Of a stretch of DNA of 64,000 nt, positions 24,732 through 32,323 are shown one piece after another; the first letter of the stretch is position 1, and each line of letters opens with the position of its first letter. The DNA comes from Heliopora coerulea (Eukaryota; Cnidaria; Anthozoa; Scleralcyonacea; Helioporidae), in the NCBI GenBank assembly GCA_030142905.1, contig JASJOG010000071.1:1515780-1579779 (forward strand), read 5' to 3'. A program made the translations under genes and the position numbers. A model generated the notes under the pieces. That model ran no database searches, was not told the origin of the DNA, and saw nothing but the letters and a program-made list of their open reading frames with translations.

Positions 24732-24838
24732 CATTCCATACATGCTCAATCTCTCTAACAACTTGAACAGCTCGATGTAAACAAAAAAACTATTTTCGGA
24801 TTCGCCGGTTGTTAGGGATATCTGGAATGTATGGAATG
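24732..24838. repeat. 107-bp foldback, second tandem copy
   Basis: This copy has the same length and near-identical sequence to 24,471-24,577; the right arm differs at one base. The left arm is more diverged (CTCAATCTCTCTAACAACTTG), so its pairing is weaker. CCCTCAAC words occur near both copies, suggesting that the repeat unit is longer than the foldback. It ends about 85 bases before the first TATA-like motif of the viral island. Confidence 0.8.
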
Positions 24839-24922
24839 TGGGGGACAGCGTCGCTGCTAAAGTCCCTCAACATTTGGTTTAGAAATTTACATATTTTGAA
24901 AATAAAATAAACTCAATAAAAA

Positions 24923-24931
24923 TATAAATAA
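24923..24931 (+). promoter_or_regulatory. TATAAATA motif before the 24,932 gene
   Basis: TATAAATA ends one base before the ATG. Closely similar motifs precede the genes at 26,607, 27,348 and, in looser form, 27,665 and 26,884. The repeated position, so near the start codon, suggests a shared promoter or start context with very short leaders, as in some DNA viruses. This is inference. Confidence 0.45.
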
Positions 24932-25342
24932 ATGGGGAACAAACAATCAACTATAAAACCTGAAAAAATTATTGAAAAAAATCATAAAATTTTTAAGAAA
25001 AAAGCATTCAAGTTTGGTTTTTCAGTAGGAGCAGGGCAAGCATATGATATTGAATGTAATATTCAATTTGGAACCGCTTCAGCAAAACAATTTATTTTTG
25101 ATAATATGGATGAAAATTTAAAATTAGTTGGTAGAAATGTTATAAAAAGTATTCAACAAAAAGCAAAAGAAAAGGAATCAAATCTTGTTAAAGAGGTCCC
25201 TGAAATTTTAAACAAATCTTTGGGTAAAAACGATAAAAACGATGAAGACTATAAAGACGATAAAGAAATGACAGATGAAATTAAAGATGATAAAGAAATT
25301 AAAGAAGAAGTAAACGAGTTTGTAAAATCAACTCTTGAGTGA
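24932..25342 (+). CDS. Possibly N-myristoylated small protein, viral island
   Basis: This intact 136-codon frame starts MGNKQST, which fits the N-myristoylation pattern MGxxxS/T. Residues 1-30 are basic, and residues 31-65 (GFSVGAGQAYDIECNIQFG) have mixed hydrophobic character without a clear membrane helix. The C-terminal 45 residues are very acidic and lysine-rich, with repeated DDKE. No family is recognised. It faces a convergent gene at 25,390, and a palindrome lies between them. It is the first gene after the tandem foldbacks and is preceded by TATAAATA. A myristoylated membrane or virion-associated protein is a reasonable guess from the start motif only. Confidence 0.6.
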   Translation: MGNKQSTIKPEKIIEKNHKIFKKKAFKFGFSVGAGQAYDIECNIQFGTASAKQFIFDNMDENLKLVGRNVIKSIQQKAKEKESNLVKEVPEILNKSLGKNDKNDEDYKDDKEMTDEIKDDKEIKEEVNEFVKSTLE

Positions 25343-25356
25343 TAAATTATTTTATA

Positions 25357-25387
25357 AATTTTATAATACAATATATATTATAAAATT
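25357..25387. terminator. Palindromic hairpin between convergent genes
   Basis: AATTTTATAATA (25,357-25,368) pairs perfectly with TATTATAAAATT (25,376-25,387) around a 7-base loop. It sits 14 bases after the stop of the plus-strand gene and directly after the stop of the minus-strand gene, so one hairpin could end both transcripts. Mimivirus and some relatives are known to place transcript 3' ends at hairpins; use of that rule here is inference. Confidence 0.55.
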
Positions 25388-25389
25388 AT

Positions 25390-25953
25390 TCATGTTTGGC
25401 TTGTTGATGCTTCATTATCGTCTTTCTTATTCCGCTTGCAGTCTGTAGGTTTTTCACATGTCGTTGCTGTGCTCTGTTTTTTAATAACATATTTTCCAAC
25501 TGTAACTCCACCAGATAATATTCCAAGATATGGTAAATATGGACTTAGTTTTTCAACTACAGATTTTACATCACGTTTAAGTAATTTATCTTTAATAAGT
25601 TCTTTTTCCAATTCTTCACTGCTTTCAATTGCGTCTAATCCGCCTAATAAATCTGCAAATTTACTAATAAGTAAATCGGTTAAAAATGCATTTGCTTTTT
25701 CCGCTTGTTTTACTTCATATTCAGCATGAATTTTTAATATAACTTTATCACTTGCTTTTTTCAAATTTTGCACCGATTGACTAATTTCACCATCTTCAGA
25801 CAATCTTATCAATTCTTCACGTTTTTTCATTATTTCTTCTTTTTTATGCGGTTCATGATTCACGCCAGATTGGCTGTTTGCGGTTGTTGAAGATATTAGA
25901 GGAACTTCTACATGTTCAGCTCTGCTGTGTTCACTATTTTCACTTATAACCAA
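25390..25953 (-). CDS. Unknown acidic/helical protein with C-terminal hydrophobic segment
   Basis: The open frame covers 188 codons, but its 5' end starts with TTG and overlaps the end of the ATPase frame by 14 bases. The first ATG in frame is at about 25,830, giving 146 residues. The N-terminal part is low-complexity. Residues 45-130 look helical and charged (KKASDKVILKIHAEYEV, ESSEELEKELIKDKL). A hydrophobic stretch follows (YLPYLGILSGGVTVGKYV), a possible membrane segment, with a lysine-rich tail. No family is recognised. It may be a separate gene downstream of the ATPase, or the ATPase's own C-terminus put out of frame by an indel. Confidence 0.55.
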   Translation of the reverse strand: MVISENSEHSRAEHVEVPLISSTTANSQSGVNHEPHKKEEIMKKREELIRLSEDGEISQSVQNLKKASDKVILKIHAEYEVKQAEKANAFLTDLLISKFADLLGGLDAIESSEELEKELIKDKLLKRDVKSVVEKLSPYLPYLGILSGGVTVGKYVIKKQSTATTCEKPTDCKRNKKDDNEASTSQT

Positions 25954-26172
25954 ATAGAAAAATTAAATTAATTTCCAATCTTGAATATTTTTTTGTTTTC
26001 AAATTTTCTAAAATTTTTTTCAATTCTTTGCGGTCACCTAAATCTAAATATTCTTGAATTATTGTTGTCATATCTTTTTTATTCGGGTTATAAAATGTAA
26101 CCAATTTTGAAATATTTTCTCTAAATGGTTTTGCAATAGATGTCAATTGTTGAGTGATTAAAAGAAAGAAAG
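25940..26172 (-). pseudogene. C-terminal fragment of an A32-type packaging ATPase
   Basis: The minus-strand frame reads PFFLLITQQLTSIAKPFREN, then ISKLVTFYNPNKKDMTTIIQ, then a YSRLEINLIF ending. The ITQ followed after about ten residues by fRxN, then a hydrophobic strand and 'nkkDm..I', matches the motif III to C-terminal part of FtsK/HerA-type packaging ATPases (vaccinia A32, Polinton and virophage ATPases). Those proteins also commonly end in '.srL.i...p..y'. The Walker A and B motifs are missing, because the sequence is cut at about 26,160, where a plus-strand gene begins without a start codon. It ends at a stop 14 bases inside the next minus-strand frame, consistent with a frameshift. A fragment this short cannot be assigned to a lineage by eye. 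Confidence 0.6.
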
Positions 26173-26541
26173 GCAAGACAGCAAAGCGAAGTAGAAAATG
26201 CTAGAGTAGAAAATGAAGAAATAAATAATTACATTGATTTTGGACCTTCTGCTTTGCGGTATTTGATTGGGGGTGTAGAGGTTGTTGCTGCACTGGGTGG
26301 ATTATACTTTGCATATAAAAAAGACAAAAGGGAAAGCGAACAAAGCGAGCAAACGGCGAAGCCGGGCATGCTTGAGCAAAGTGATCGACCGAAGGTCTCA
26401 TTGACCAGAGGTCTCAACAGCGAAGCTGCAGCGCAGCAACAAAGAGAAGAAAAAGAAATAGTAAGAAAGAATGAGAACAAAATTAATAAAAGTGTGCAAT
26501 TGCAGAATGGTCTATCAAGGTGTTCTATTGAAAACCTGTAA
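26162..26541 (+). pseudogene. Single-pass membrane protein, 5' truncated
   Basis: This open frame has no ATG; it enters from the junction at about 26,160. It starts with a charged stretch (KERKARQQSEVENARVENEE), then FGPSALRYLIGGVEVVAALG and GLYFAYKK, a clear membrane helix of about 20 residues followed by lysines. A long charged tail of about 85 residues comes next, containing EAAAQQQREEKE and ending QNGLSRCSIENL. A 'charged coil, one helix, charged tail' plan is common among minor virion proteins of small dsDNA viruses, but no family can be named. The stop codon is inside the left arm of a strong hairpin (26,531-26,575). Confidence 0.5.
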
Positions 26542-26575
26542 GGAAGCAAACCGTGAAACGGACCTTACAGGTTTT
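26531..26575. terminator. Strong hairpin followed by T-run at the end of a gene
   Basis: AAAACCTGTAAGG (26,531-26,543) pairs perfectly over 13 bases with CCTTACAGGTTTT (26,563-26,575). An inner hairpin, CCGT-GAA-ACGG, lies in its loop, and a T- and A-rich run follows. It overlaps the stop codon of the membrane-protein frame and is about 30 bases ahead of the next gene. It is the second gene-end hairpin in the island, so a hairpin transcript-end signal is plausible. Confidence 0.6.
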
Positions 26576-26595
26576 TAATAAAAAATTTTTTTATG

Positions 26596-26606
26596 TATAT
26601 AAATAA
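26596..26606 (+). promoter_or_regulatory. TATATAAATA motif before the 26,607 gene
   Basis: TATATAAATA lies one base before the ATG at 26,607 and directly after the hairpin terminator. It has the same wording and spacing as the motifs at 24,923 and 27,334. Confidence 0.45.
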
Positions 26607-26840
26607 ATGACCGAAATGAATAGAAAAGGAGCTATGAATTAATTATATGATTCTACACTAATTACATTGGGTGCTGTGGGAATTGGAATGATAACAAGAA
26701 GAGTATTTAGTGATGGTTTGTCAACTCCGGCTAGTTTAGTGCCTACTTTAAAACTTACAGCAGCTGTAGGATTATCAACACTTGGAATTAAATATGCACA
26801 AGACAAAAAGTGGCTTCCTACGGATCCTTTCAAATCTTAG
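26607..26840 (+). pseudogene. Small two-helix membrane protein with premature stop
   Basis: An ATG at 26,607 opens 11 codons and then meets TAA at 26,640-26,642. The same frame continues open for 65 codons to TAG at 26,840. The continuation has two hydrophobic segments, STLITLGAVGIGMITRRVF and LKLTAAVGLSTLGIKYAQ, and a polar end (KKWLPTDPFKS). It is probably one gene of about 77 codons with a single stop mutation. Such two-helix small proteins are frequent in Polinton-like and adenovirus-like genomes, but identity is not established. It sits between a hairpin terminator and the coiled-coil gene. Confidence 0.5.
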
Positions 26841-26883
26841 AAAGCAAAAAAAGTGGGCAAAATAAAAAATTAAATAAAAATAA

Positions 26884-27322
26884 ATGGAAACAGTAATTGG
26901 AGGACTTTTTAATGCAGTTGCTTTTGCGGGTGCTGGATTTTTATTTAGTAAACTTAATCATACTGGATATGAAAAAGAGATAAAAAGGCATAATGAAGCA
27001 ATGGAAAACCTGAGCGAAGCGAAGGAAAAATGGTATGAAGAGCAAGTGAAAAGAAAAGAAGAAATTGAAAAATTAAGACAGCAATTATCTGATGCAAATG
27101 CAGATATAAATAGAACAAACACGGCATTAAAAACTCTTGTGCGTGTGAATAGTTTAGAGAAGGAACATGACAAATAGTCACGTGAGTACAGTGAATCTGC
27201 GGGAAATGAACCAAAGTTGAAGGATTACTATAAACCTTCAGATGAGATGAAAGAATATCAAAATGTTGCTTTTTTTTCTAGTTGGGATTTCAGGAGGCTA
27301 CATAGTTTACAAATTTGTATAA
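26884..27322 (+). pseudogene. Membrane-anchored coiled-coil protein, broken late
   Basis: The first 97 codons are open. METVIGGLFNAVAFAGAGFL is an N-terminal hydrophobic helix. It is followed by about 75 residues of heptad-like charged sequence (NEAMENLSEAKEKWYEEQ, EEIEKLRQQLSDANADINRT), a clear coiled coil. A TAG at 27,175-27,177 interrupts, but protein-like sequence continues in the same frame (NEPKLKDYYKPSDEMKEYQ). A T-run at about 27,267-27,276 then shifts frame into a second hydrophobic helix (LVGISGGYIVYKF) and a stop at 27,320. The original protein was thus probably about 145 residues with a helix at each end and a coiled coil between. No family can be named. Confidence 0.55.
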
Positions 27323-27333
27323 TTGTATAACGG

Positions 27334-27347
27334 TATAAATAAAATAA
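27334..27347 (+). promoter_or_regulatory. TATAAATA motif before the 27,348 gene
   Basis: TATAAATA at 27,334-27,341 is followed by AAATAA and then the ATG. It is the third clear copy of the start-context motif in the island. Confidence 0.45.
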
Positions 27348-27623
27348 ATGAACATTTTGGAATTTATTTTAGATTACTTTAAAAACGGAAAAATTGATAA
27401 AAAATATAATAATTGGTTAAAAGATGAAAATGTTTATAATTTATTTAAAATTGCCATTAAATATTATAATTTTCTATTTGATTATTTAAATTTAAATGGT
27501 TTTAATTGTAATTGTATGGAAAACTTTAAAAATTTAATAAATTTGGGGATTAAATTATACAAGATTTACAAGATTCAGAAAAGAAAAATACCAACTTTTA
27601 ACTTATTTATTTTTGTTTTTTAA
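27348..27623 (+). CDS. Small asparagine/lysine/tyrosine-rich protein, unknown
   Basis: The 91-codon intact frame is very A/T-rich. The protein (MNILEFILDYFKNGKIDKKY...) is rich in N, K, Y, F and L, alternates helical hydrophobic stretches (LFKIAIKYYNFLFDYLNL) with polar ones, and ends in a hydrophobic FNLFIFVF. No domain is recognised. The TATA-like motif before it and the position between two other island genes support it as real. A/T bias alone would also favour open frames in this strand, so confidence is moderate. Confidence 0.45.
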   Translation: MNILEFILDYFKNGKIDKKYNNWLKDENVYNLFKIAIKYYNFLFDYLNLNGFNCNCMENFKNLINLGIKLYKIYKIQKRKIPTFNLFIFVF

Positions 27624-27664
27624 GAAAAAAAATTTGTTCTTAAATAAAAAATTATATATAATAA

Positions 27665-27981
27665 ATGAACAATCAATCGAACAAAGTTCTCAGGAAAGCA
27701 AGTCATTATACTATTAAACAATTGAGAGATATTGCAAAAGAAAAAAAATAAAATATTATAAAACTTACAAAAAAAATGAGCTTGAAAAAATACTGGGTTT
27801 GGAAATTAGTAAACCTAATGAAAAGTTTGAAAAATATTGCAGAGAAAAAATGAAAAAACCAACACCAATAATTATTATAAACAAAGAAACAGGTGAAATT
27901 TTCAATTTTAAAAGTCTTTATTCTGCTGCAAAAAATTTTAACCTAAATGCAGAAAGCATCAAGTACAGAATTAAATCATGA
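27665..27981 (+). pseudogene. SAP/Rho-N-like plus NUMOD1-like DNA-binding protein, frameshifted
   Basis: ATG at 27,665 opens 28 codons ending HYTIKQLRDIAKEKK before a stop. A one-base loss in the run of A's near 27,741-27,750 would explain this, because the next frame continues directly with TYKKNELEKILGLEISK. Together these give the helix-extended-helix plan of SAP or Rho N-terminal domains. The C-terminal part (INKETGEIFNFKSLYSAAKN, then FNLNAESIKYRIKS) matches NUMOD1, a helix-turn-helix-like module known from homing endonucleases and from genes of large DNA viruses. No nuclease domain is present. The protein would have been about 105 residues. The stop codon is followed within a few bases by hAT sequence, so the 3' flank is lost. 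Confidence 0.6.
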
Positions 27982-27983
27982 TT

Positions 27984-29990
27984 CCTGTACTCTCAAAGCA
28001 GAGATGCAGCTTACTGCTTTGCCTGTCGCCACTTTGCCTTACCAAGCACAGCCGAGTCAACATTCACCTTCACAGGTTACTCCAGCTGGACAAAAGCCTT
28101 ATACAGAGATGGTGGGTTTGCTTCGCACACAAAATCAGACTATCATATGCATTCAATGGTGGCCTGGAAAGAGCATAAGAGGATGGCAGATAGCAACAGC
28201 TATGATGAGTGAATGTCACAAGAAGAAGATACAATAAAAGCAACTGTACATGAAGATCATTGCAGAAGTTCTTCTGTTAACTGTAGCACAAAATATTGAT
28301 CAAAGAGGACACTGGAAATGAAAGCTGTCAAAGAATAAGGGAAACTTTCTCGAAATCTTACAGGTACTTGCAAAGCATAATCCATCGACAAAGAGGAAGA
28401 TGACAGAACGTCAGAATTCCAAGCATACTAGCAACACCATTTAAAACCAAGTTGTGCAATGTTCAGCAGATATCGTACGAACACAGATCGTGAAGTCAAG
28501 TAAAAGAGAGTGAACAGTTTTCCATCATGGCAGATGAGTCAAACACATAAAGAAGAAAGGACTGTCTCTTGTTCTAAGGTTCTGCTTAAATGGGGCAATC
28601 CATGAAAGCTTTTTACTTTTTCTGGAAGCTGAGCGTTTGGATAATGAAAGTTTAGAATACAAAATATCTCAGTGCTTGCAAAGATATTGCCTGGAATACA
28701 AACAATACCTAGTTAGTCAAGGATATGATGGCGCTGCAGTAATGAGTGGAAGTCATTCAGGAGTGTTAACTCGAATTAAGGCTGTCGCAAAATACGTTTC
28801 CTATGTTCACTGCTATGGACATTGTATTAACCTAGTCCTTGTACATGCAGTGAAATCAGTCCTGGAGGCAACAGATTTCTTTTCTTTGCTCCGGAAATTC
28901 TTCGTGCTTATTTTTGGCTTTTATGTGCACCAAAACTTGCTTAAAATACAAATCGAAATGTTTGGGAGCGTGCCGAGAGAACTTTAAAGTGACACACGGA
29001 AGGCCTATAGGTGCTTTTCTTACTATCGTGGATCGACTGGCAGCCGTAATTCGTGTGTTTCATGAGATTAACAAAGACAAACCTGAAAGAGCAGTAGATG
29101 CACGAGATTTACTTGCGCAGATTGACGTCAAATTCATTGTCCTTCTACCAGTCATCCGAAAGATCCTTGGTGACACAAAGGCACTCTCATACATGCTGCA
29201 ATCGCCGACAATTGATCTTACTAGGGCTATTGATGTTGTCAATACAGTGCGATAATCTTTTGAGCTCTATCGTGATGATTGTTGCTTCGATGGCATTTCG
29301 GCAGACGTTATTGCTAGTGCCAATAGTTACAATATTTCTTCTACGCAAAAGGTTGAGATAAGAATTCCCTGTCTGAACACGCCACTTGAAGAATCGATGG
29401 TAATGTCTACATTTTTGCTCGTATAGATTTAGCTAACAAGGATGAATTCAAAACGTACATTTTCTATTCTATCTTTGACGCCATGACCTGAGAAATTGAG
29501 CGGCAGTTATCTACATCCAACTGCAACATCATGAATGGAATCTACGCACTGAGTCTTAATAGGTCCACTTTCTAGACAAAGTAGTTTTCCATCTACTAGC
29601 AGAGGGATATGAAACAGACGTACAGGACCTCAGTCAAGAGCTACACCAGGCAAAGAGAATCTTAGAACAAAAGGTCAAGCGTGGCATGGAAAAGTCTACT
29701 AGTCTACTTGAGTTTGCAAGATTTATGAAAACTTTCAAACAGGTTTTCAATGAACTTTTTCGGCTGTGCAAGATTGCATTTACAATATCTGTAAGCAATG
29801 CTGCTTGTGAACTCAACTTCTTTACTTTGAAGATTGTAAAGACTAATTTACATTCCACAATGTCAGACAACAGGTTAAGTAATCTCAACTTTCTAAGCAC
29901 TGCGTCTGAACGTACAAAATCCGTCGATATGGAAAAATTTGTGAGAATGTTTGTAAGCCTGCTCAAGAATAGAAGAATTCAGGTGATATA
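27984..29990 (+). pseudogene. hAT transposase remnant (DUF4371-like), copy B
   Basis: This is the same element as copies A and C, lacking its 5' end. Parts in order are an altered N-terminal zinc-finger-like region (27,985-28,200), NFLEILQVLAKHN (near 28,345), FSIMADES (near 28,520), and a 116-codon open segment at 28,637-28,987 with GYDGAAVMSGSHSGV and CYGHCINLVLVHAV. That segment is the usual hAT core. The dimerisation region is near 29,780-29,960 (ISVSNAACELNFFTLKIVK). Stops and shifts separate the parts. A right TIR-like end (reverse complement CAGAGGCAAGTACAGCG) lies at 30,073-30,089. Confidence 0.85.
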
Positions 29991-30877
29991 ATTCTGTGCT
30001 TCATCTGAATATTTTTGCTCCCCGATGTGAACCTTTGTCCCCTTTCAGCACCCTCCCAAAATAAAAGTAAAACGCTGTACTTGCCTCTGGTGAATACGAT
30101 TGAGAGACTTATTGTGAGGTGAGACGGTTAGCGTTTTTCATGTGGTCAACCCTCAGCTGACTATTTTACATCTGCAGTAAAGCTCCTGAATATATTCCGG
30201 AGAAGACAATAGGACAAACCTGTGATGTACTCGATGTTAACTTTTTTTTGGTTGTAAAACTACTCCACAAGGTTCATTGACTTGAATCAAATTTTCTCAA
30301 GTTCAAACGAATATTGAAGTGTGAATTAAACGCTCACGAAATCCATCTTACAAACTTTAAAGTTTTAAGAATATTTATCCTCTTGAGCTTCTGTTACACA
30401 GGAAAACGGTGAAATTCATGATTATTGAACTTTCATCGTTCTCTTACTCAGCGATTCAGACATGTTTAGAAAAAAACATTAGCTCCATCGAAGTCTCTTT
30501 CAACTGTAAGATTGTCTGGCTATTTTCGATAGAGAGCAAATTTCGTGGGAATGGTAGACATGTTGATCTCGCACCGTTGTTGTGAAGGCCACTGCACCAT
30601 TCTTTACACCATCGTCTCCCCCTCTGTTTACATATTTTTCAACTTTATATGAAACCTTACTGTAGTTATGGCTAGAGATCCAGCCTATAAAACTAATAGG
30701 AAATCACGAAAGCTAGATTTGAAAAACCACTCTTCGCCTGATATCGAGACTAAAACAGAGTATACATTTCATATCCCAATCTAGCAAACTCCTGAGATTA
30801 ACTGTGTCGATTCTATTTTTCCCCCGAAAATCATACCAATATTTAAAACAATAAATGAATAATGAAACAGAGAATAG

Positions 30878-31880
30878 GGACGTAAATCCTTGAAAAATGT
30901 TGAGGAGGGAAGTTTCTCAAAAACAATTACTGCTTGAGTACAAAATTAATTAGTGCTGGGATGCTTACAATTTAAGGGTCCTAAATCTGGGAAACCCAGC
31001 TGTGTTGGTGTGAGGCCATTAGGATAGCATAAAACAAAGCTTAATAATGAACACCATTTTGGTGTTTTAATGAACTTTGGGTTGATCTACTATGCAGATC
31101 TACTACCTTGTTAGAAAGCAAACACATGAAATATTTACAATGCAATATTTCTTGTTGTCTGTGATGACATATTTCCCATGCATGATTCTCATCGTGATCC
31201 CATCCCCAATCAAGGCCACCAACCCGAAAGCGCACGCGTGAAGGACTGGCTATTTTCCCTTCGTAAACCGTCTTTATTATCCCAATTTTGTTAAGCTTTC
31301 CATTGAGGAACCCTTATAGAGCCTGCAAGCCTAGTGTAGTGGTTAATGGAGCCAATACTGATCGGGAGTGAGAGGATCCAAATCCGTTGCGAAATAGACT
31401 TTTTATTTATTTTATTTCATTTTATTTGCACTCAAACTGCTTTTTAGTTACTCCGCAGTGTTTGATTTTCTTCAAATTTTCGTTTAGTCAAGATGTTAAA
31501 ATCAGAGTTATATAGCGACGAGTGGTTCAAGTTAGGGTATAAACAAGGCAGTAAACCTCCTACTGGGATAGTTAGGTTAGGGTTTTGGATTGGGTTGGGT
31601 GACCCGAAACGGACAACTGCGACTACGCAGGAATAATAATCACGCCGACCTTCCTTGTGGCTGGCTGTTGTGTAATTACTGATGCAGTAACCAACAGAAA
31701 ACAAGGCACAGCAAATATAATTGAATGAATCTGCTAGAATATTAGATTCGACGCTCTCATACTATCTCTAAAATATCAAGTTTAAAAGTGAGGGAGGTAA
31801 TCACAATAGTCATCCCTCCTTGTCTGAAAAGTTGGGAGGATACATACCCTCCATCCCCCCATGATTTACGCCACTAAAAG
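30878..31880. mobile_element. Insertion unique to block B, containing a SINE
   Basis: Block A and C sequence (GAATAATGAAAAAGAGAAAAGTTATCCATG) is interrupted here between GAAACAGAGA and AAGAAAGTTATCC. The inserted DNA begins ATAGGGACGTAAATCC and ends CATGATTTACGCC, giving a short inverted match (CGTAAATC/GATTTACG). Inside is the tRNA-derived SINE at 31,322. No ORF is supported. The class is unknown; a composite of a MITE with a SINE is possible. Confidence 0.45.
31322..31700 (+). repeat. tRNA-derived SINE, plus strand
   Basis: The tRNA-like head has box A-like TAGTGTAGTGG at 31,332-31,342 and a decayed box B near 31,375-31,386 (GGATCCAAATCC). The body (AAGTTAGGGTATAA, TTAGGGTTTTGGATTGGGTTGGG) matches the reverse-strand SINE at 7,560-7,955. 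The box B here departs from GGTTCRANTCC, so transcription is doubtful. Confidence 0.55.
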
Positions 31881-32233
31881 AAGAAAGTTATCCATGCTAT
31901 ATAGAGGTGGGAATACGTTCCTTATGCTTTCCCATAAATATGTCTCTTACTACTCGGAAATTTTTGAGTTTTTTCCCGGATTCGATTCAAATTTCCCGCT
32001 ATTTCGGCTTGGCGGGTAATACGACAATCTTCGTGTGGCCGGATATTTCCGAGTCAAGGTCATCGGAACAGAATCGCGTTTAGTGGCCGACTTTAGGTTC
32101 ACAAAAGAGGTCTCGAACAAAATCCTTTACTCAGTCAAGACATGAATAATTATTTATTTAGTGATTCATTTAGCCCTGAGTCAGGCGTCGTTAAAACATC
32201 GTGTGCCTATTAAGAGCGTCAGTTCATGGAGAA

Positions 32234-32323
32234 ATGAAATGGATGAAGATATTTGTTAACCATTTTCGTGAAGTATTTATGCAGTCAGAGATTGGTAACA
32301 GAGTTGCGCACCGTGATGAATAA
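32234..32323 (+). other. Counterpart of the conserved 31-codon ORF, frameshifted (copy B)
   Basis: ATG AAA TGG starts the same ORF as at 12,474 and 59,288. A one-base loss after the GNR residues shifts the last codons and ends it early. The splice-donor-like GTAAGA directly after is unchanged. This copy therefore keeps the donor but not the frame. Confidence 0.35.

Larger units (their letters stand above)
24880..27981. mobile_element. Decayed viral or Polinton-like gene island
   Basis: About 3.1 kb hold at least eight closely packed small genes, with gaps of tens of bases, no introns and A/T-rich spacers. That differs from everything else in the window. Supporting elements are an A32/FtsK-type packaging ATPase tail, a protein with an MGxxxS start, small membrane proteins, a SAP-like plus NUMOD1-like protein, hairpins after genes, and a repeated TATAAATA motif just before start codons. 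No capsid, polymerase or integrase gene is in the window. Candidates are a Polinton/Maverick-adintovirus relative, a polinton-like virus or virophage, or a piece of a larger dsDNA virus. The right end abuts hAT sequence at about 27,984. A rearrangement junction lies near 26,160. Several genes have stops or frameshifts, so it is an old insertion. Confidence 0.65.

Noticed and set aside
26229..26549. Minus-strand frames opposite the membrane-protein gene
   Set aside because: They are rich in Ser, Leu and Cys as expected from the complement of A-rich coding sequence; the plus-strand reading has the clear helix and charged tail.
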